Shown: positions 24,637 through 33,516, counted from the first letter of the stretch. The stretch is 64,000 bases of DNA from DASUPK01 sp963797265 (GCA_963797265.1 CAWCOY010000003.1:806001-870000), one strand, 5' to 3'. Notes: generated by a model not told the origin, from the sequence alone. A program made the numbers and translations.

Positions 24637-25134
24637 TCAGTCCGGGGGCTGCGGATGCTTCGCGCGCTCTCGTGGCCGCATCCTCAGCCCGGCCATGATG
24701 ATGATCACCGCGCCGGCCAGGGCGACGAAGATCGCGTAATGGAGGTCATAGGGTTCGTCGTGGCCTGAGAGCGTGAAGCGGGGCCGATCGGCGATCCGGT
24801 AGAGCACGATCAGGGCCGCCCAGCACCCGGCCACCACGAACAGCGCCCACTCACGCAGCGGCCGGGGCGGCACATAGCCGCCACCGCCCTGCAGCGCGAG
24901 GAAGGTGGTGGCCCCGGCGATCAACACCAGCGCGGCCTCGGCCCAGCCGAAGGCGCCGATCCCGGTCCGGACCAAGTCGTTCGAAATCGGCGACTCGTAC
25001 CAGGGCAGCAGGAGGCTGCCGACCATCACGGCGGCGCCGATCACGGCGATCCGCTCGTTCCCGCCCAGGCCGCGGAGATCGCCCATCAGCTTGCCCAGGA
25101 CCGATCGGTGATCAGTCGAGCGGCTCGCGGCCAC
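24637..25134 (-). CDS. Four-span membrane protein of unknown function
   Basis: A 165-residue protein with about four hydrophobic segments (roughly 29-46, 62-82, 96-112 and 133-151) and a charged tail. No family recognised. GTG 25134 has GAGGG about 8 bases upstream and overlaps the DUF2203 gene by 23 bases; ATG 25086 is an alternative. It appears to be the last gene of the run that begins with the cyclase/ATPase gene. Confidence 0.65.
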   Translation of the reverse strand: MAASRSTDHRSVLGKLMGDLRGLGGNERIAVIGAAVMVGSLLLPWYESPISNDLVRTGIGAFGWAEAALVLIAGATTFLALQGGGGYVPPRPLREWALFVVAGCWAALIVLYRIADRPRFTLSGHDEPYDLHYAIFVALAGAVIIIMAGLRMRPRERAKHPQPPD

Positions 25135-25513
25135 CGTAACCGCCCTCGAGCTCGTGCCAGTAGGCGACCTCGTCCTCGCCGAGCTCCCAGCACAAGTAGA
25201 TCTCGCGCCCGTCCAGCAGCGCGGGAAAGTCGACGAGTCCCCTGTCGATGTCCCGCAGGACGATCCCCGACCGCTCGACGGTCTCGAGCAGCCTTCTCAC
25301 CTCGAGAAAGGCCACCCCGACCTGCCGTCCCTGCTCCCCGCCGCCGTTCGAGGGCGCGGCTTCGGAGAGCGCTTCGTGAGCCTCCGTGTCGGTCAGCTCG
25401 TCCTTGGCCTCGCGAAGCCCGGTGAGCAGCGTGGTCAGCTGTGGCAGGAGCTCGTTCGCCTCCTCCTGCGTGAAGTGGCGTTCGTGGACTAGTTCGATGC
25501 CCTCGTCGGTCAC
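25112..25513 (-). CDS. DUF2203 domain protein
   Basis: A 133-residue protein matching DUF2203: HFTQEEANELLPQLTTLL at the N-terminus and the conserved end GIVLRDIDRGLVDFPALLDGREIYLCWELGEDEVAYWHE. The function of the family is unknown. GTG 25513 overlaps the EVE-protein stop by GTGA, so the two are co-translated. The longer open frame (to 26293) is a shadow. Confidence 0.88.
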   Translation of the reverse strand: MTDEGIELVHERHFTQEEANELLPQLTTLLTGLREAKDELTDTEAHEALSEAAPSNGGGEQGRQVGVAFLEVRRLLETVERSGIVLRDIDRGLVDFPALLDGREIYLCWELGEDEVAYWHELEGGYGGREPLD

Positions 25514-26055
25514 GCCCCGGCCACGGCGATAGGTTCGGCGGCGGTGTTTGTGGCCGCCGTTGATGCGAGGCGCTTCCGCAGCAGGTGGGCGTCCGCCCGG
25601 CCGATGGTTCGCAACTGACCCTGGAACGCGAGGTGCCAGTGATCGGCCGGCCACTTGCGGACGTGCTCTAGCTCGGTGACCAATTCCTCGGCGGGGACGA
25701 ACTCCTCCTCCGGCAGGATCAAGACGGGCTCCGCCTGGACGCGCCAGGGGTACTCCTCCGGCTTTTGATCCGGCGGCGGTTTTTGTGGCCGCCGTTTGAT
25801 GCGACGCCGACTGCCCTTGTATCCCGGCCAGATCGGGGTGCGGTCCTCGAACATCTCCGACTTCACGCGGGCGATTCCCCCGAACGCCTGAACACCGGTG
25901 ACGTAGAAGAAGATCTCGTCGCCCGGCTCGAACTCCTCGGCCTGACGGCGACGGCGCTCCTTGAAGCCGATCACGTCGAAGCCGCGCTCGAGGTTGATCC
26001 GGAAGTTCTCGAGCGATCCGGTGAGGATCCAGTTGGTCGGACGCTCTTCGGTCAC
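25510..26055 (-). CDS. EVE-domain protein with two in-frame palindromic insertions
   Basis: A 181-residue EVE (PUA-like) protein: NWILTGSLENFRINLERGFDVIGFK, then GDEIFFYVTGVQAFGGIARV. EVE domains read modified bases in DNA or RNA. The segment RRRIKRRPQKPPPDQK (about residues 84-99) interrupts the expected join between IWPGYKG and EEYPWRV and is encoded by a family-2 hairpin. A second hairpin encodes part of the C-terminal tail. GTG 26055 has TAGAAT 6 bases upstream (leaderless), overlapping the SRPBCC stop. DUF2203 follows by GTGA overlap. Confidence 0.87.
   Translation of the reverse strand: MTEERPTNWILTGSLENFRINLERGFDVIGFKERRRRQAEEFEPGDEIFFYVTGVQAFGGIARVKSEMFEDRTPIWPGYKGSRRRIKRRPQKPPPDQKPEEYPWRVQAEPVLILPEEEFVPAEELVTELEHVRKWPADHWHLAFQGQLRTIGRADAHLLRKRLASTAATNTAAEPIAVAGA
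25537..25558 (-). repeat. Palindromic element family 2, copy A (EVE gene tail)
   Basis: GGCGGC and GCCGCC form a 6-bp stem around the 10-base loop GGTGTTTGTG (plus-strand reading). Followed by GTTGATGCGAGG, a flank shared with copy B. Confidence 0.65.
25772..25793 (-). repeat. Palindromic element family 2, copy B (inside the EVE gene)
   Basis: The same 6-bp stem GGCGGC/GCCGCC with loop GGTTTTTGTG. It encodes the Arg/Pro-rich insertion in the EVE protein and is followed by GTTTGATGCGA. Confidence 0.65.
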
Positions 26056-26064
26056 GGCCCGATT

Positions 26065-26532
26065 CTATGGCGCGCTTGCATCCTGACGCCGGTGTCCGAC
26101 CGCTCGCCGAAGACCGTCCAGTGACTTCTCCGCCGCCCGTCTCAGAAAGCTCTTGGTGTGGAGCGCGCCAATGGCGCGACCTTGAATGCCACGCCTGGGT
26201 TCGATCGACTCGACGCCGAGCTCGAGCTCGGTGAAGGTGCCGCCCTGGGCCTCGGTCAGCAGCCAGTGGGAGTAGAAGCCGGTGACCTGACACTGCATCT
26301 TGAGCTCGCGCATCTCATCCAGCTCCGCCACCTTGAACGGTGTCGTCCCTTTCAGCCCCAGCGGTCCGCGGGCGGTGACCTCGAAGGTCGAACCGATCTC
26401 GATGCTGGCGGGCCCTCCGGTCACGTCGATCACGTCCTCCGCCCACTCAGGGGCTCGGGCGGGATCGCAGAGCATTTCCCATACCTCCCCCACGGGCGCG
26501 TCGATCAGTGCCTCCTGTTTCCAGGAGGCCAT
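26065..26532 (-). CDS. SRPBCC (polyketide cyclase/START-like) protein
   Basis: A 155-residue START-like protein. ALIDAPVGEVWEMLCDPARAPEWAEDV is the usual opening of the fold, which holds a hydrophobic ligand in a deep pocket. Ligand unknown. The ATG at 26532 overlaps the stop of the upstream cyclase gene (TGATG), indicating coupling. The region around GRAIGALHTK contains a weak, possibly decayed family-1-like inverted repeat. Confidence 0.85.
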   Translation of the reverse strand: MASWKQEALIDAPVGEVWEMLCDPARAPEWAEDVIDVTGGPASIEIGSTFEVTARGPLGLKGTTPFKVAELDEMRELKMQCQVTGFYSHWLLTEAQGGTFTELELGVESIEPRRGIQGRAIGALHTKSFLRRAAEKSLDGLRRAVGHRRQDASAP

Positions 26533-29500
26533 CAGGAACGGACCGCTTCGCGCGCCCGTTCAGCCAGTGCGGGGGCGCCAAGCTCCTCGTACTCCGAAGC
26601 CGCCGCGTCGAGTACCCCACCCGCGGCGTCCGGGTCCGAGTCGAGGAGCAACCTGCCCCGCAGCATCGAGCAACGCGCCGCGTCGAGCGGTCGCCCCAGC
26701 TCCAGCCAGCGCCGGCGCGCCTCCTCGAACGCGACCTCGGCGGACGACGGCTCCGCGGCGGTGGCGCCCGCCGCCTCCGCCTTGGCGGCCTGACCCACCG
26801 GGTAGTGCAGCCTTCCCGCGAGCCGCTCGGCCTCTTCGGCTGCGGCCCGGGCCTGGTCGTCACGACCGGCCAGCGCGAGCGCGACGGCGCGCGCTGAGAT
26901 CGCCTCGACCGACTGGGCGATCAGCCCGGCCCGCTCGCAGATGTCGAGCGCCTTGGCGAGCTCGGTCTCGGCGTCACCCAGGTCGCCGCTGTCCCGCAGG
27001 GCGGCGGCGAGCCAGAAGAGGGCCGAGAAGGCCACCTCGGAGCGCCCCACCTGCTCGCCCTGCTCGTGGGCGCGCGTGTAGTAGCGAATGGCGTCGTCCC
27101 AGCGGGCAGCCCGCCAGCTGAGGATCCCTCGCATCAGGTCGGGGAAGCAGAGCTTGCCGTGCAGTCCCTCGCGCTCGGCCAGCTTGGCGCTCGCCTCGGT
27201 CGCCCGCTCGACCTCGTCCCAGTCGGCTCCGTGGACGGCGAGCTGGGCGAGGGAGGCGTGGAGCTCGACCTGGGATGGAAGGTCGCCGACCTCCTGGGCG
27301 ATCTCGAGGGCCTCGCGATAGGCCTTCGCGGCGCCCGCGTAGTCCGCCTCCGAGACCTCCAGGTGGTAGCCGAGGGTGAGCAGCGCCCGAACGGCCTCGG
27401 CGCGGTCGGACTCCCTGGCCAGCGCGACCGAGCGCTCCAGATTCTCCCGCGCCTTCTCGGAGTCCCCGATCCTCCCGAAGACACGGCCGAAGATGCCGTG
27501 CGCCCGGCTGGCCGCCCGGGCCTCATCGAGACGCTCGGCCAGGCGCAGTGCCTTCTCGGAGGCGTAGATGGCCAGCATGTTGTCGCCGGTGTGCATGTAG
27601 AGCGAGGCGGCCTCCTCGTAGAGGCGCACCAGCTCGATGCAGGGCGGGCCGTCCTTCAGTAGGTCGATGCCGCGCTGGTAGTTGTCGATCGAGGCGCGAC
27701 GCTCGCCCTTGTGCCAGAGGGCCGCGCCGATCTTCCGGTGCAGGTCCGCAACGCGGGCCAGGTCCTCCTGGGCGCGGTGATAGGAGAGACACCGCTCCCA
27801 GACGTCGACGGCGGGATCGACGCGGCCCATGCGGAGGGCGACATCTCCCTGCTTCTCGCCGATTCGGGCGACGACGCCCGGATCGAGCGACTCGGAGATC
27901 TCGAGAGCGGCCGTGTAGCGATCGAACGCCTCGGCGTTCGAGTAGAGGGCCGCGGCGGCGTCGCCCGCCGCCTCGAGCGCCTCGAGCGCCTGTCCCTGGA
28001 GCGCCGCGAGCTCGTCGGGCTCGAGTCCGGCCTCGCGGCCGAGCGCCGACGCTCTAGCCAAGTGCTCGGCGATCAGCCCGATGACGCCCTCGCTGCGCTC
28101 GCCCTCTCGGAGATACTCGGCCACCTGGACGTGCTTGCGGTAGCGGACCGACTTGGGGAGCATCGAATAGGCGACGTCCCGGATCAGGACGTGCTTGAAG
28201 GCGTACTCGCGCTCGCCCGCCAGGCGACTCCCTGGGCTCGGGATGAGCAGGTCCTTCTGCTCGAGGTTGGCGAGGGTTTGGCCCAGGTCGAGGCCCTCCT
28301 CGGCGGCCGTCGGGGCGAGAGCGCCCTCCCAGAAGGTCTGCCCGACCACCGACGCGGACTGAAGCAGCCTGCGCTCGAGGCGATCGAGGGAATCGAGCCG
28401 GGCTGCGAGCAGCGACTGGACGGTTCTCGGCAGCGCATCGGCCTCCGTCGTCTCGTCCTCGAGCAGGCGGTTGACCATCTCCTCGGCGAACAGCGGGTTG
28501 CCGCCGGAGCGCTCCGCCACCTGCGGGACGACCTTCGTCGCGCCGTTTGTGCGGCGACGGCTTTCGTGGTCGCCGTTAGTGGGGCTCATGAGCGCCTCCA
28601 CCAGCTCCCGCGTCTCGTCGTCGGTCAACGGCTCGAGTGAGATCGTCGTCGCGTTACGGCGCCCGCCACCCCAGTCCGGGCGGCGCTCGAGCAGCTCGTC
28701 GCGGCTCAGGCAGACGAGCAGAAGCGGCGCGCGAACCCAGCGGGCGAGGTGGTCGATCAAGTCGAGCATGCCTTCGTCGGCCCAATGGATGTCGTCGATC
28801 GCGAGCACCATCGGCTTGCGCCGGGCGATGCCCTCGACGACGGCGCGGGCGGCGGAGAAGAGCGCCTCGCGCATCCGCTGCGGATCCTCCTCGGAGGGCC
28901 GCAGCTCGCTCGGAGGCTCGAGGCCGAGCGGAATCGCGAGCAGGGCCGCGTTGCGCTCGCCGGCGGACTCGTCCCCGACCTCGCTCATCAGCTGGGTGAC
29001 GCCCGAGCGCAGCTTCTCCCAGGCGGCCTCGGGCGTGTCGGTGTCGCGGATCTCGAACTCCTCGTTGAGCACCTCGGCCAGCGCCCAGTACGCAATCCCC
29101 GCGCCATAGGGCGGACACTGGCCGCGCCGGATGGTCGGCGGGTCATCCGCCGATCCCAGGCTCGACATCAGCTCTCTGAGCAGGCGGGACTTGCCGACGC
29201 CGGCCTGACCGATCACGGTGACGAGGTGCGGGCGGCCCTCCGTGTCCACCCGTTCGACAAGGGAAGCCAAGAGCCCCGCCTCCTCCTTCCGGCCGATCAG
29301 CGGCGTCTGGGCGCGGCGGGGCCCGCGCCGGGGCTCGGAGAGCACCCCGGTCGCCTCCCAGGCCGGTACCGGCTCCTCCTTGCCCCTCAAGTTGAGCGGC
29401 TCGAGTCGGTCGTAGGCGACCGCCTCGCCGGTGGCTCGGTAGGTGGGCTCGCCGACCGTGACGCTGCCGGGCCGTCCCGCCGCCTGCAGCCGGGCGGCGA

Positions 29501-30098
29501 CGTTCACCGGGTCTCCCATCACGGTGTAGCGGTCACCCACAGCACCCGCCATCACCTCGCCGGAGTTGATCCCGACTCGGAGGGAGAACGCGACGCCGTA
29601 CTTCTCCTGGCTGTGGCGGTTGGCGCCCTCCATCGCCCCCTGCATCGCCAGGCCCGCGCGGACGGCGCGCTCCGGATCGTCCTCGTGCGCGGTGGGCGCC
29701 CCGAACACCCCCATGACGTTGTCGCCGATGAACTTGTCGATCGAGCCGCCGAAGCGCTCGATCTCCTCGCCGAGGCGCCGCAAGGTCCGATCCACCAGTG
29801 CCTTCACGGCCTCCGGGTCCATGCGCTCCGCGGCCGCTGTGTAGCCGGACAGATCCGCGAACAGGATGGTCGCCTGGCGGCGCTCCTCGGGCGGTGCCTC
29901 CGCCGGAGGCGCGGCTACGGGCTGCGCGGGCGCGTGGTCGCCGAGCGACGTGCCGCACTCCATACAGAACTTCGCGCCGGCGGGATTCTCAGCTCCGCAG
30001 CTGGGGCACAGCGGAGTCAGCTCGGCGCCGCAGGACATGCAGAACCGCGCGCGCTCGGGGTTCTCTGCTGAGCAGTTCGGACAGGTTCTCCCCTCCAT
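26532..30098 (-). CDS. Zinc-ribbon / class III cyclase / AAA ATPase / TPR signalling protein
   Basis: An 1188-residue multidomain protein. Two zinc ribbons (CPNC..CMSCG and CPSC..CMECG, residues 6-48) lead into a class III adenylate/guanylate cyclase domain (about 72-250; ILFADLSGYTAAAERM, GGSIDKFIGDNVMGVFG). An AAA/STAND ATPase follows (Walker A GQAGVGKSR near 297, ALDDIH-like Walker B VLAIDDIHWADEG), and a long TPR-rich tail (about 700-1150). It would couple ATPase and TPR sensing to cyclic-nucleotide synthesis. A family-2 hairpin encodes SPTNGDHESRRRTNGATK, an insertion in the ATPase part. TATCCT lies 8 bases before the ATG (leaderless). First gene of a likely five-gene run. Confidence 0.9.
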   Translation of the reverse strand: MEGRTCPNCSAENPERARFCMSCGAELTPLCPSCGAENPAGAKFCMECGTSLGDHAPAQPVAAPPAEAPPEERRQATILFADLSGYTAAAERMDPEAVKALVDRTLRRLGEEIERFGGSIDKFIGDNVMGVFGAPTAHEDDPERAVRAGLAMQGAMEGANRHSQEKYGVAFSLRVGINSGEVMAGAVGDRYTVMGDPVNVAARLQAAGRPGSVTVGEPTYRATGEAVAYDRLEPLNLRGKEEPVPAWEATGVLSEPRRGPRRAQTPLIGRKEEAGLLASLVERVDTEGRPHLVTVIGQAGVGKSRLLRELMSSLGSADDPPTIRRGQCPPYGAGIAYWALAEVLNEEFEIRDTDTPEAAWEKLRSGVTQLMSEVGDESAGERNAALLAIPLGLEPPSELRPSEEDPQRMREALFSAARAVVEGIARRKPMVLAIDDIHWADEGMLDLIDHLARWVRAPLLLVCLSRDELLERRPDWGGGRRNATTISLEPLTDDETRELVEALMSPTNGDHESRRRTNGATKVVPQVAERSGGNPLFAEEMVNRLLEDETTEADALPRTVQSLLAARLDSLDRLERRLLQSASVVGQTFWEGALAPTAAEEGLDLGQTLANLEQKDLLIPSPGSRLAGEREYAFKHVLIRDVAYSMLPKSVRYRKHVQVAEYLREGERSEGVIGLIAEHLARASALGREAGLEPDELAALQGQALEALEAAGDAAAALYSNAEAFDRYTAALEISESLDPGVVARIGEKQGDVALRMGRVDPAVDVWERCLSYHRAQEDLARVADLHRKIGAALWHKGERRASIDNYQRGIDLLKDGPPCIELVRLYEEAASLYMHTGDNMLAIYASEKALRLAERLDEARAASRAHGIFGRVFGRIGDSEKARENLERSVALARESDRAEAVRALLTLGYHLEVSEADYAGAAKAYREALEIAQEVGDLPSQVELHASLAQLAVHGADWDEVERATEASAKLAEREGLHGKLCFPDLMRGILSWRAARWDDAIRYYTRAHEQGEQVGRSEVAFSALFWLAAALRDSGDLGDAETELAKALDICERAGLIAQSVEAISARAVALALAGRDDQARAAAEEAERLAGRLHYPVGQAAKAEAAGATAAEPSSAEVAFEEARRRWLELGRPLDAARCSMLRGRLLLDSDPDAAGGVLDAAASEYEELGAPALAERAREAVRS
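28553..28574 (-). repeat. Palindromic element family 2, copy C (inside the cyclase/ATPase gene)
   Basis: Stem GGCGAC/GTCGCC with loop GGCTTTCGTG. Compared with copies A and B, both bases of one pair have changed (G-C to A-T), so the stem is kept. Confidence 0.65.
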
Positions 30099-30191
30099 CG
30101 GTTCTGAGGATAGGACGCGGGAAGCGGGGCCGATGCTAAGGAGCGTGCGCTACCCTCCGGCGCCGCTTCAGGCAGAAGAGAGGACACCCTT

Positions 30192-31259
30192 TTGACCCGG
30201 ATCCGCGTATCAGTCGCCCTCGCCCTCATCTCGGCGCTGCTGCTCGGGGCCTGCGGCGGTGGCGGTGACGACAACGAGGACCCGCAGCGGGTCCTGACCG
30301 AGACCTTCAGCAACCCGACTCAGATCAAGAGCGGGAACTTCGACCTCGATCTGAAGGTCGAGGCCAACGGTGGGGATAGCCCCGGCACGCTCGAGGTCAA
30401 GCTCGGCGGCCAGTTCCAGAGCCAGGCTCCGGACCAGTTCCCGCAGTTCGACTTTGACGTCTCCCTGCGGGCGGAGAGCGGCTCGCAGTCCTTCTCGGGC
30501 AGCGGCGGGCTCACGGTCACCGGCGATCGAGCGTTCGTGAACATCCAGGGCACCGACTACACGGTTCCGCAGCAGCTCTACGACCGCTTCGCCTCGAACT
30601 ACGCCCGGCTGCAGAGGCAGAACGGCTCGAACCCACAGTCCGGCCTCCTACAGAGGCTGAACATCGATGTGGCCAGGTGGCTGACGGACCTGAAGAACGA
30701 AGGCAATGAGGACGTCGAGGGCCAGAAGACGATCCACATCTCCGGCAAGGCGAACGTGCCGCAGATCGTGCGCGACCTGAAGACGATCGCGAAAGACGCC
30801 GGCAGGTCGCTCGGCAACATCGACGTCAGCCAGCTCGACCAGCTCAATAACACCATCCAGTCCGGGGACGTCGACGTCAATACGGGGGACAACGACAAGC
30901 TGCTCCGCAGGCTGGGACTCGCCTTCCAGCTGAAGCCGCCGCCCGGCACCCCGGGCGCTCCGGACTCGCTGGACTTCCATTTCCAGCTCAATCTCGCCGA
31001 CGTCAACAAGCCGCAGACCATCCGGGCGCCTGCCAACGCGCAGCCCCTGACGGCGAGCGTGCTCCAGCGGCTCGGGATCAACCCGTCTCTGCTCGGCGAT
31101 GCGGTTCGCGGCGGGCTCGGTGCGGGTGGCGTGCTGCCGGAGTCGGGCGGATCGACCGCGGCGCCCAGCCAGTCGGCGACGCAGGCCTACCAGCAGTGCC
31201 TCTCGCAGGCAGCCGGGGTGGCTGAGCTTCAGCGCTGCGCCGCTCTGCTCGGTCAGTAG
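30192..31259 (+). CDS. Secreted lipoprotein (LppX/LprG-like architecture)
   Basis: A 355-residue lipoprotein. Signal peptide with lipobox LLLGAC (lipid cysteine at about 21), then a Gly/Asp linker and a beta-rich body alternating as in LppX/LprAFG-type lipid carriers (KSGNFDLDLKVEA, GQFQSQAPDQFPQFDFDVSLRA). The end is Ser/Gln-rich with two cysteines. The match to LppX is by pattern only. It starts at TTG 30192 with GAGAGGA about 8 bases before, and TACCCT upstream may be its -10. Confidence 0.72.
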   Translation: MTRIRVSVALALISALLLGACGGGGDDNEDPQRVLTETFSNPTQIKSGNFDLDLKVEANGGDSPGTLEVKLGGQFQSQAPDQFPQFDFDVSLRAESGSQSFSGSGGLTVTGDRAFVNIQGTDYTVPQQLYDRFASNYARLQRQNGSNPQSGLLQRLNIDVARWLTDLKNEGNEDVEGQKTIHISGKANVPQIVRDLKTIAKDAGRSLGNIDVSQLDQLNNTIQSGDVDVNTGDNDKLLRRLGLAFQLKPPPGTPGAPDSLDFHFQLNLADVNKPQTIRAPANAQPLTASVLQRLGINPSLLGDAVRGGLGAGGVLPESGGSTAAPSQSATQAYQQCLSQAAGVAELQRCAALLGQ

Positions 31260-31300
31260 CCCAAGCCGGTCGCGCGGGATGGGCCCCTAAGCTGCCCTCC

Positions 31301-32446
31301 ATGCCGGACCCCACGTCCACGCCGTCGCGGAGACGGCTGCTCGGGCCCGACAGCTGGCCCTATCTGCTCTCGCCTCTGATCCTCGCCGCCGTGCTGGTGG
31401 ATCTGCTCGACGCCTCCGCCGTCGTGATCTTCTTCGTCTCCGCGGTGGCTCTGATCCCTCCGGCCGCGATGATGGGACGCGCGACCGAGGAGCTCGCGGA
31501 GCGCTCGGGGAACGTGATCGGTGGGCTGCTCAACGTCACCTTCGGGAATGCGCCCGAGCTGATCATCGCGCTGTTCGCGCTCGACAAGGGCCTGCACGAG
31601 GTCGTCAAGGCGTCGCTGATCGGATCGATCCTCGGCAACGTGCTCCTGGTCATGGGGGCCGCGATGCTCGTTGGTGGGCTCACCGGGCACCGCACCCACG
31701 GCGTCCAGAAGTTCGGGCAGACCGCCGCGAGCGTGCAATCGACGATGCTGCTCCTGGCGGTCGCGGCGCTGATCATGCCCGGGGTCTTCGCGCTCGTCGA
31801 GGGCGACGGGCTCCCGCATCCCGGCGACGCATCGGGTCGACTACGGGAGCACTCTGGAGCACCTCTCGCTCGCGGTCGCCGTCGTCCTGATCTTCTCCTA
31901 CGCGGCCGGCCTGCTCTTCTCGCTGCGGACTCACGCCAGGCTCTTCAACCCGCACGAGGAGGAGTCGCACATCGAGGGCCGCGGGACCTGGAGCACGCGC
32001 CGCTCGGTCCTCGCCCTGGCCATCTCAGGGGCCCTGGTGGGGGTGCTCTCGGAGATCCTGGTGGGCTCGATCGAGGAGGCCTCCCACACGATCGGTCTCT
32101 CCGAGTTCTTCATCGGCGCGATCGTGGTCGCGATCGTCGGCAATGCCGCCGAGCACTGGGTCGCTGTCCTGGTCGCCTACAAGAACAAGATGAGCCTCGC
32201 GGTCAGCATCGCGATCGGCTCGAGCGCCCAGGTCGCTCTCTTCGTCGCCCCGGTCCTCGTGCTCGTCTCGTTCGTCCTCGGCCCGGCCCGATGCCGCTGG
32301 TCTTCAACGGCCTGGAGCTGGCCGCCCTCGCGATTGCGGCGATCATCGCCAACCAGGTCACCCAGGAGGGCGAATCGACCTGGTACGAAGGACTGCAGCT
32401 GCTGCTGGTGTACGTCGTCATCGCGCTGGCGTTCGGCTACGCCTAG
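31301..32446 (+). CDS. Ca2+/H+ antiporter (CaCA, Cax/ChaA type), frame disrupted by two indels
   Basis: Both ends read as a Cax antiporter: RSGNVIGGLLNVTFGNAPEL (alpha-1 repeat) and, in the same frame at the end, MPLVFNGLELAALAIAAIIANQ. Between about 31817 and 32287 the antiporter continues in another frame (HRVDYGSTLEHLSLAVAVVL, the alpha-2 repeat GNAAEHWVAVLVAYKNKMS). One extra base near 31817 and one missing base near 32287 cancel out. The middle frame is fully open, so assembly error or very recent damage is likely. TAAGCT lies 7 bases before the ATG (leaderless). Confidence 0.75.
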   Translation: MPDPTSTPSRRRLLGPDSWPYLLSPLILAAVLVDLLDASAVVIFFVSAVALIPPAAMMGRATEELAERSGNVIGGLLNVTFGNAPELIIALFALDKGLHEVVKASLIGSILGNVLLVMGAAMLVGGLTGHRTHGVQKFGQTAASVQSTMLLLAVAALIMPGVFALVEGDGLPHPGDASGRLREHSGAPLARGRRRPDLLLRGRPALLAADSRQALQPARGGVAHRGPRDLEHAPLGPRPGHLRGPGGGALGDPGGLDRGGLPHDRSLRVLHRRDRGRDRRQCRRALGRCPGRLQEQDEPRGQHRDRLERPGRSLRRPGPRARLVRPRPGPMPLVFNGLELAALAIAAIIANQVTQEGESTWYEGLQLLLVYVVIALAFGYA

Positions 32447-32461
32447 CGCCGCCGGGCCGCG

Positions 32462-33454
32462 ATGGATTTCGTCCTGCTCCTCGCAAGCTTCGCGGTGATC
32501 CTCGCCGGGGCACTGCTGTTCACGAACGCCGTCGAGTGGATCGGCTACCGGCTTCGCCTGGGGGAGGGCGCCGTCGGAAGCCTGCTAGCCGCGGTCGGGA
32601 CGGCCATGCCCGAGACGCTGATCGCGATCGTCGCCCTGATCGAGGGCTCGAAGAGCGAGGACATCGCAGTCGGAGCGATCGTGGGTGCGCCCTTCCTGCT
32701 CGCGACTCTCGCGATGGGCCTGGTGGGCCTCTCCGCCTACCTCTACAGGCACCGGCGGCCGCAGGGGATCACGCTGCGGGCCCACGTCCCGACCCTCGAT
32801 CGGGATCTCGCCTTCTTCCTGGTCTTCTTCGCGCTCGCCCTGGCGCTCGGCTTCGGCGCCCCGGCCGGGCTGCGGCTCGTCGCCGGGATCGCGTTCATCG
32901 CCGCCTATCCGGGATACGTCTGGCTCACGCTGGCTCAGGGTGGCGAGGCGCAGGCCGAGGAGACGCTGAATCCGCTGATCATGGCGCGGGGGAGGGAGGA
33001 CTCGACCGATCCCGGAATGGGGATCGCCGCCCTCCAGTTCCTGGTGGGACTGGGGGCGATGGTGGGCGGCGCCCACCTGTTTGTGGAGGAACTGCTCAAG
33101 GTCGCAGAGGACCTCGGCGTCGAGGCGATCGTCCTCGCCCTGATCCTCGCCCCACTCGCCACCGAGCTCCCGGAGAAGGTCAACAGCTTCTTCTGGGTCC
33201 GCGAGGGCAAGGACTCGCTGGCGCTCGGCAATATCACCGGGGCCATGGTCTTCCAGTCGATGATCCCCGTCGGGATCGGCCTGATCTTCACGGACTGGGA
33301 CCTGGGCGGGAACGCCGCGGTCTCGGTCGCGCTCGGTCTGGCCGGTGGGGTGATCGCCTACTGGGCGCTCCGCCTCCGCGATCGCTTCGAGCTGCCGGCG
33401 GTGCTCGCCTGGATCGCCCTCTACGCCGCCTTCATCGTCGCTGTCGCGGTGTAG
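32462..33454 (+). CDS. Na+/Ca2+ exchanger-family protein (YrbG-like CaCA)
   Basis: A 330-residue membrane protein with about ten segments and the two CaCA alpha repeats, AAVGTAMPETLIAIVAL (about residue 43) and LAPLATELPEKVNSFFW (about 232). It lies 15 bases after the Cax gene, so two different CaCA subfamilies are arranged in tandem. The ion is presumed to be calcium or another divalent cation. Intact reading frame throughout. Confidence 0.85.
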   Translation: MDFVLLLASFAVILAGALLFTNAVEWIGYRLRLGEGAVGSLLAAVGTAMPETLIAIVALIEGSKSEDIAVGAIVGAPFLLATLAMGLVGLSAYLYRHRRPQGITLRAHVPTLDRDLAFFLVFFALALALGFGAPAGLRLVAGIAFIAAYPGYVWLTLAQGGEAQAEETLNPLIMARGREDSTDPGMGIAALQFLVGLGAMVGGAHLFVEELLKVAEDLGVEAIVLALILAPLATELPEKVNSFFWVREGKDSLALGNITGAMVFQSMIPVGIGLIFTDWDLGGNAAVSVALGLAGGVIAYWALRLRDRFELPAVLAWIALYAAFIVAVAV

Positions 33455-33477
33455 GGAGGCGGCCGATCCGCGGCGAT

Positions 33478-33516
33478 TTGGCGCCTTTGTTCGGATATGC
33501 CGAACAAACGCGCCAA
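33478..33516. repeat. Long hairpin after the exchanger gene
   Basis: TTGGCGCCTTTGTTCGG and CCGAACAAACGCGCCAA form a 17-bp stem with one mismatch around a 5-base loop (ATATG). It may terminate transcription of the exchanger gene, but there is no U-run. Arms are unlike the repeat families elsewhere. Confidence 0.65.

Noticed and set aside
26150..26190. A sixth copy of palindromic family 1 in the SRPBCC gene
   Set aside because: GAGCGCGCC..GGCGCGACC is similar, but the GAGGG and CCCGA ends are missing, so the match is too weak.
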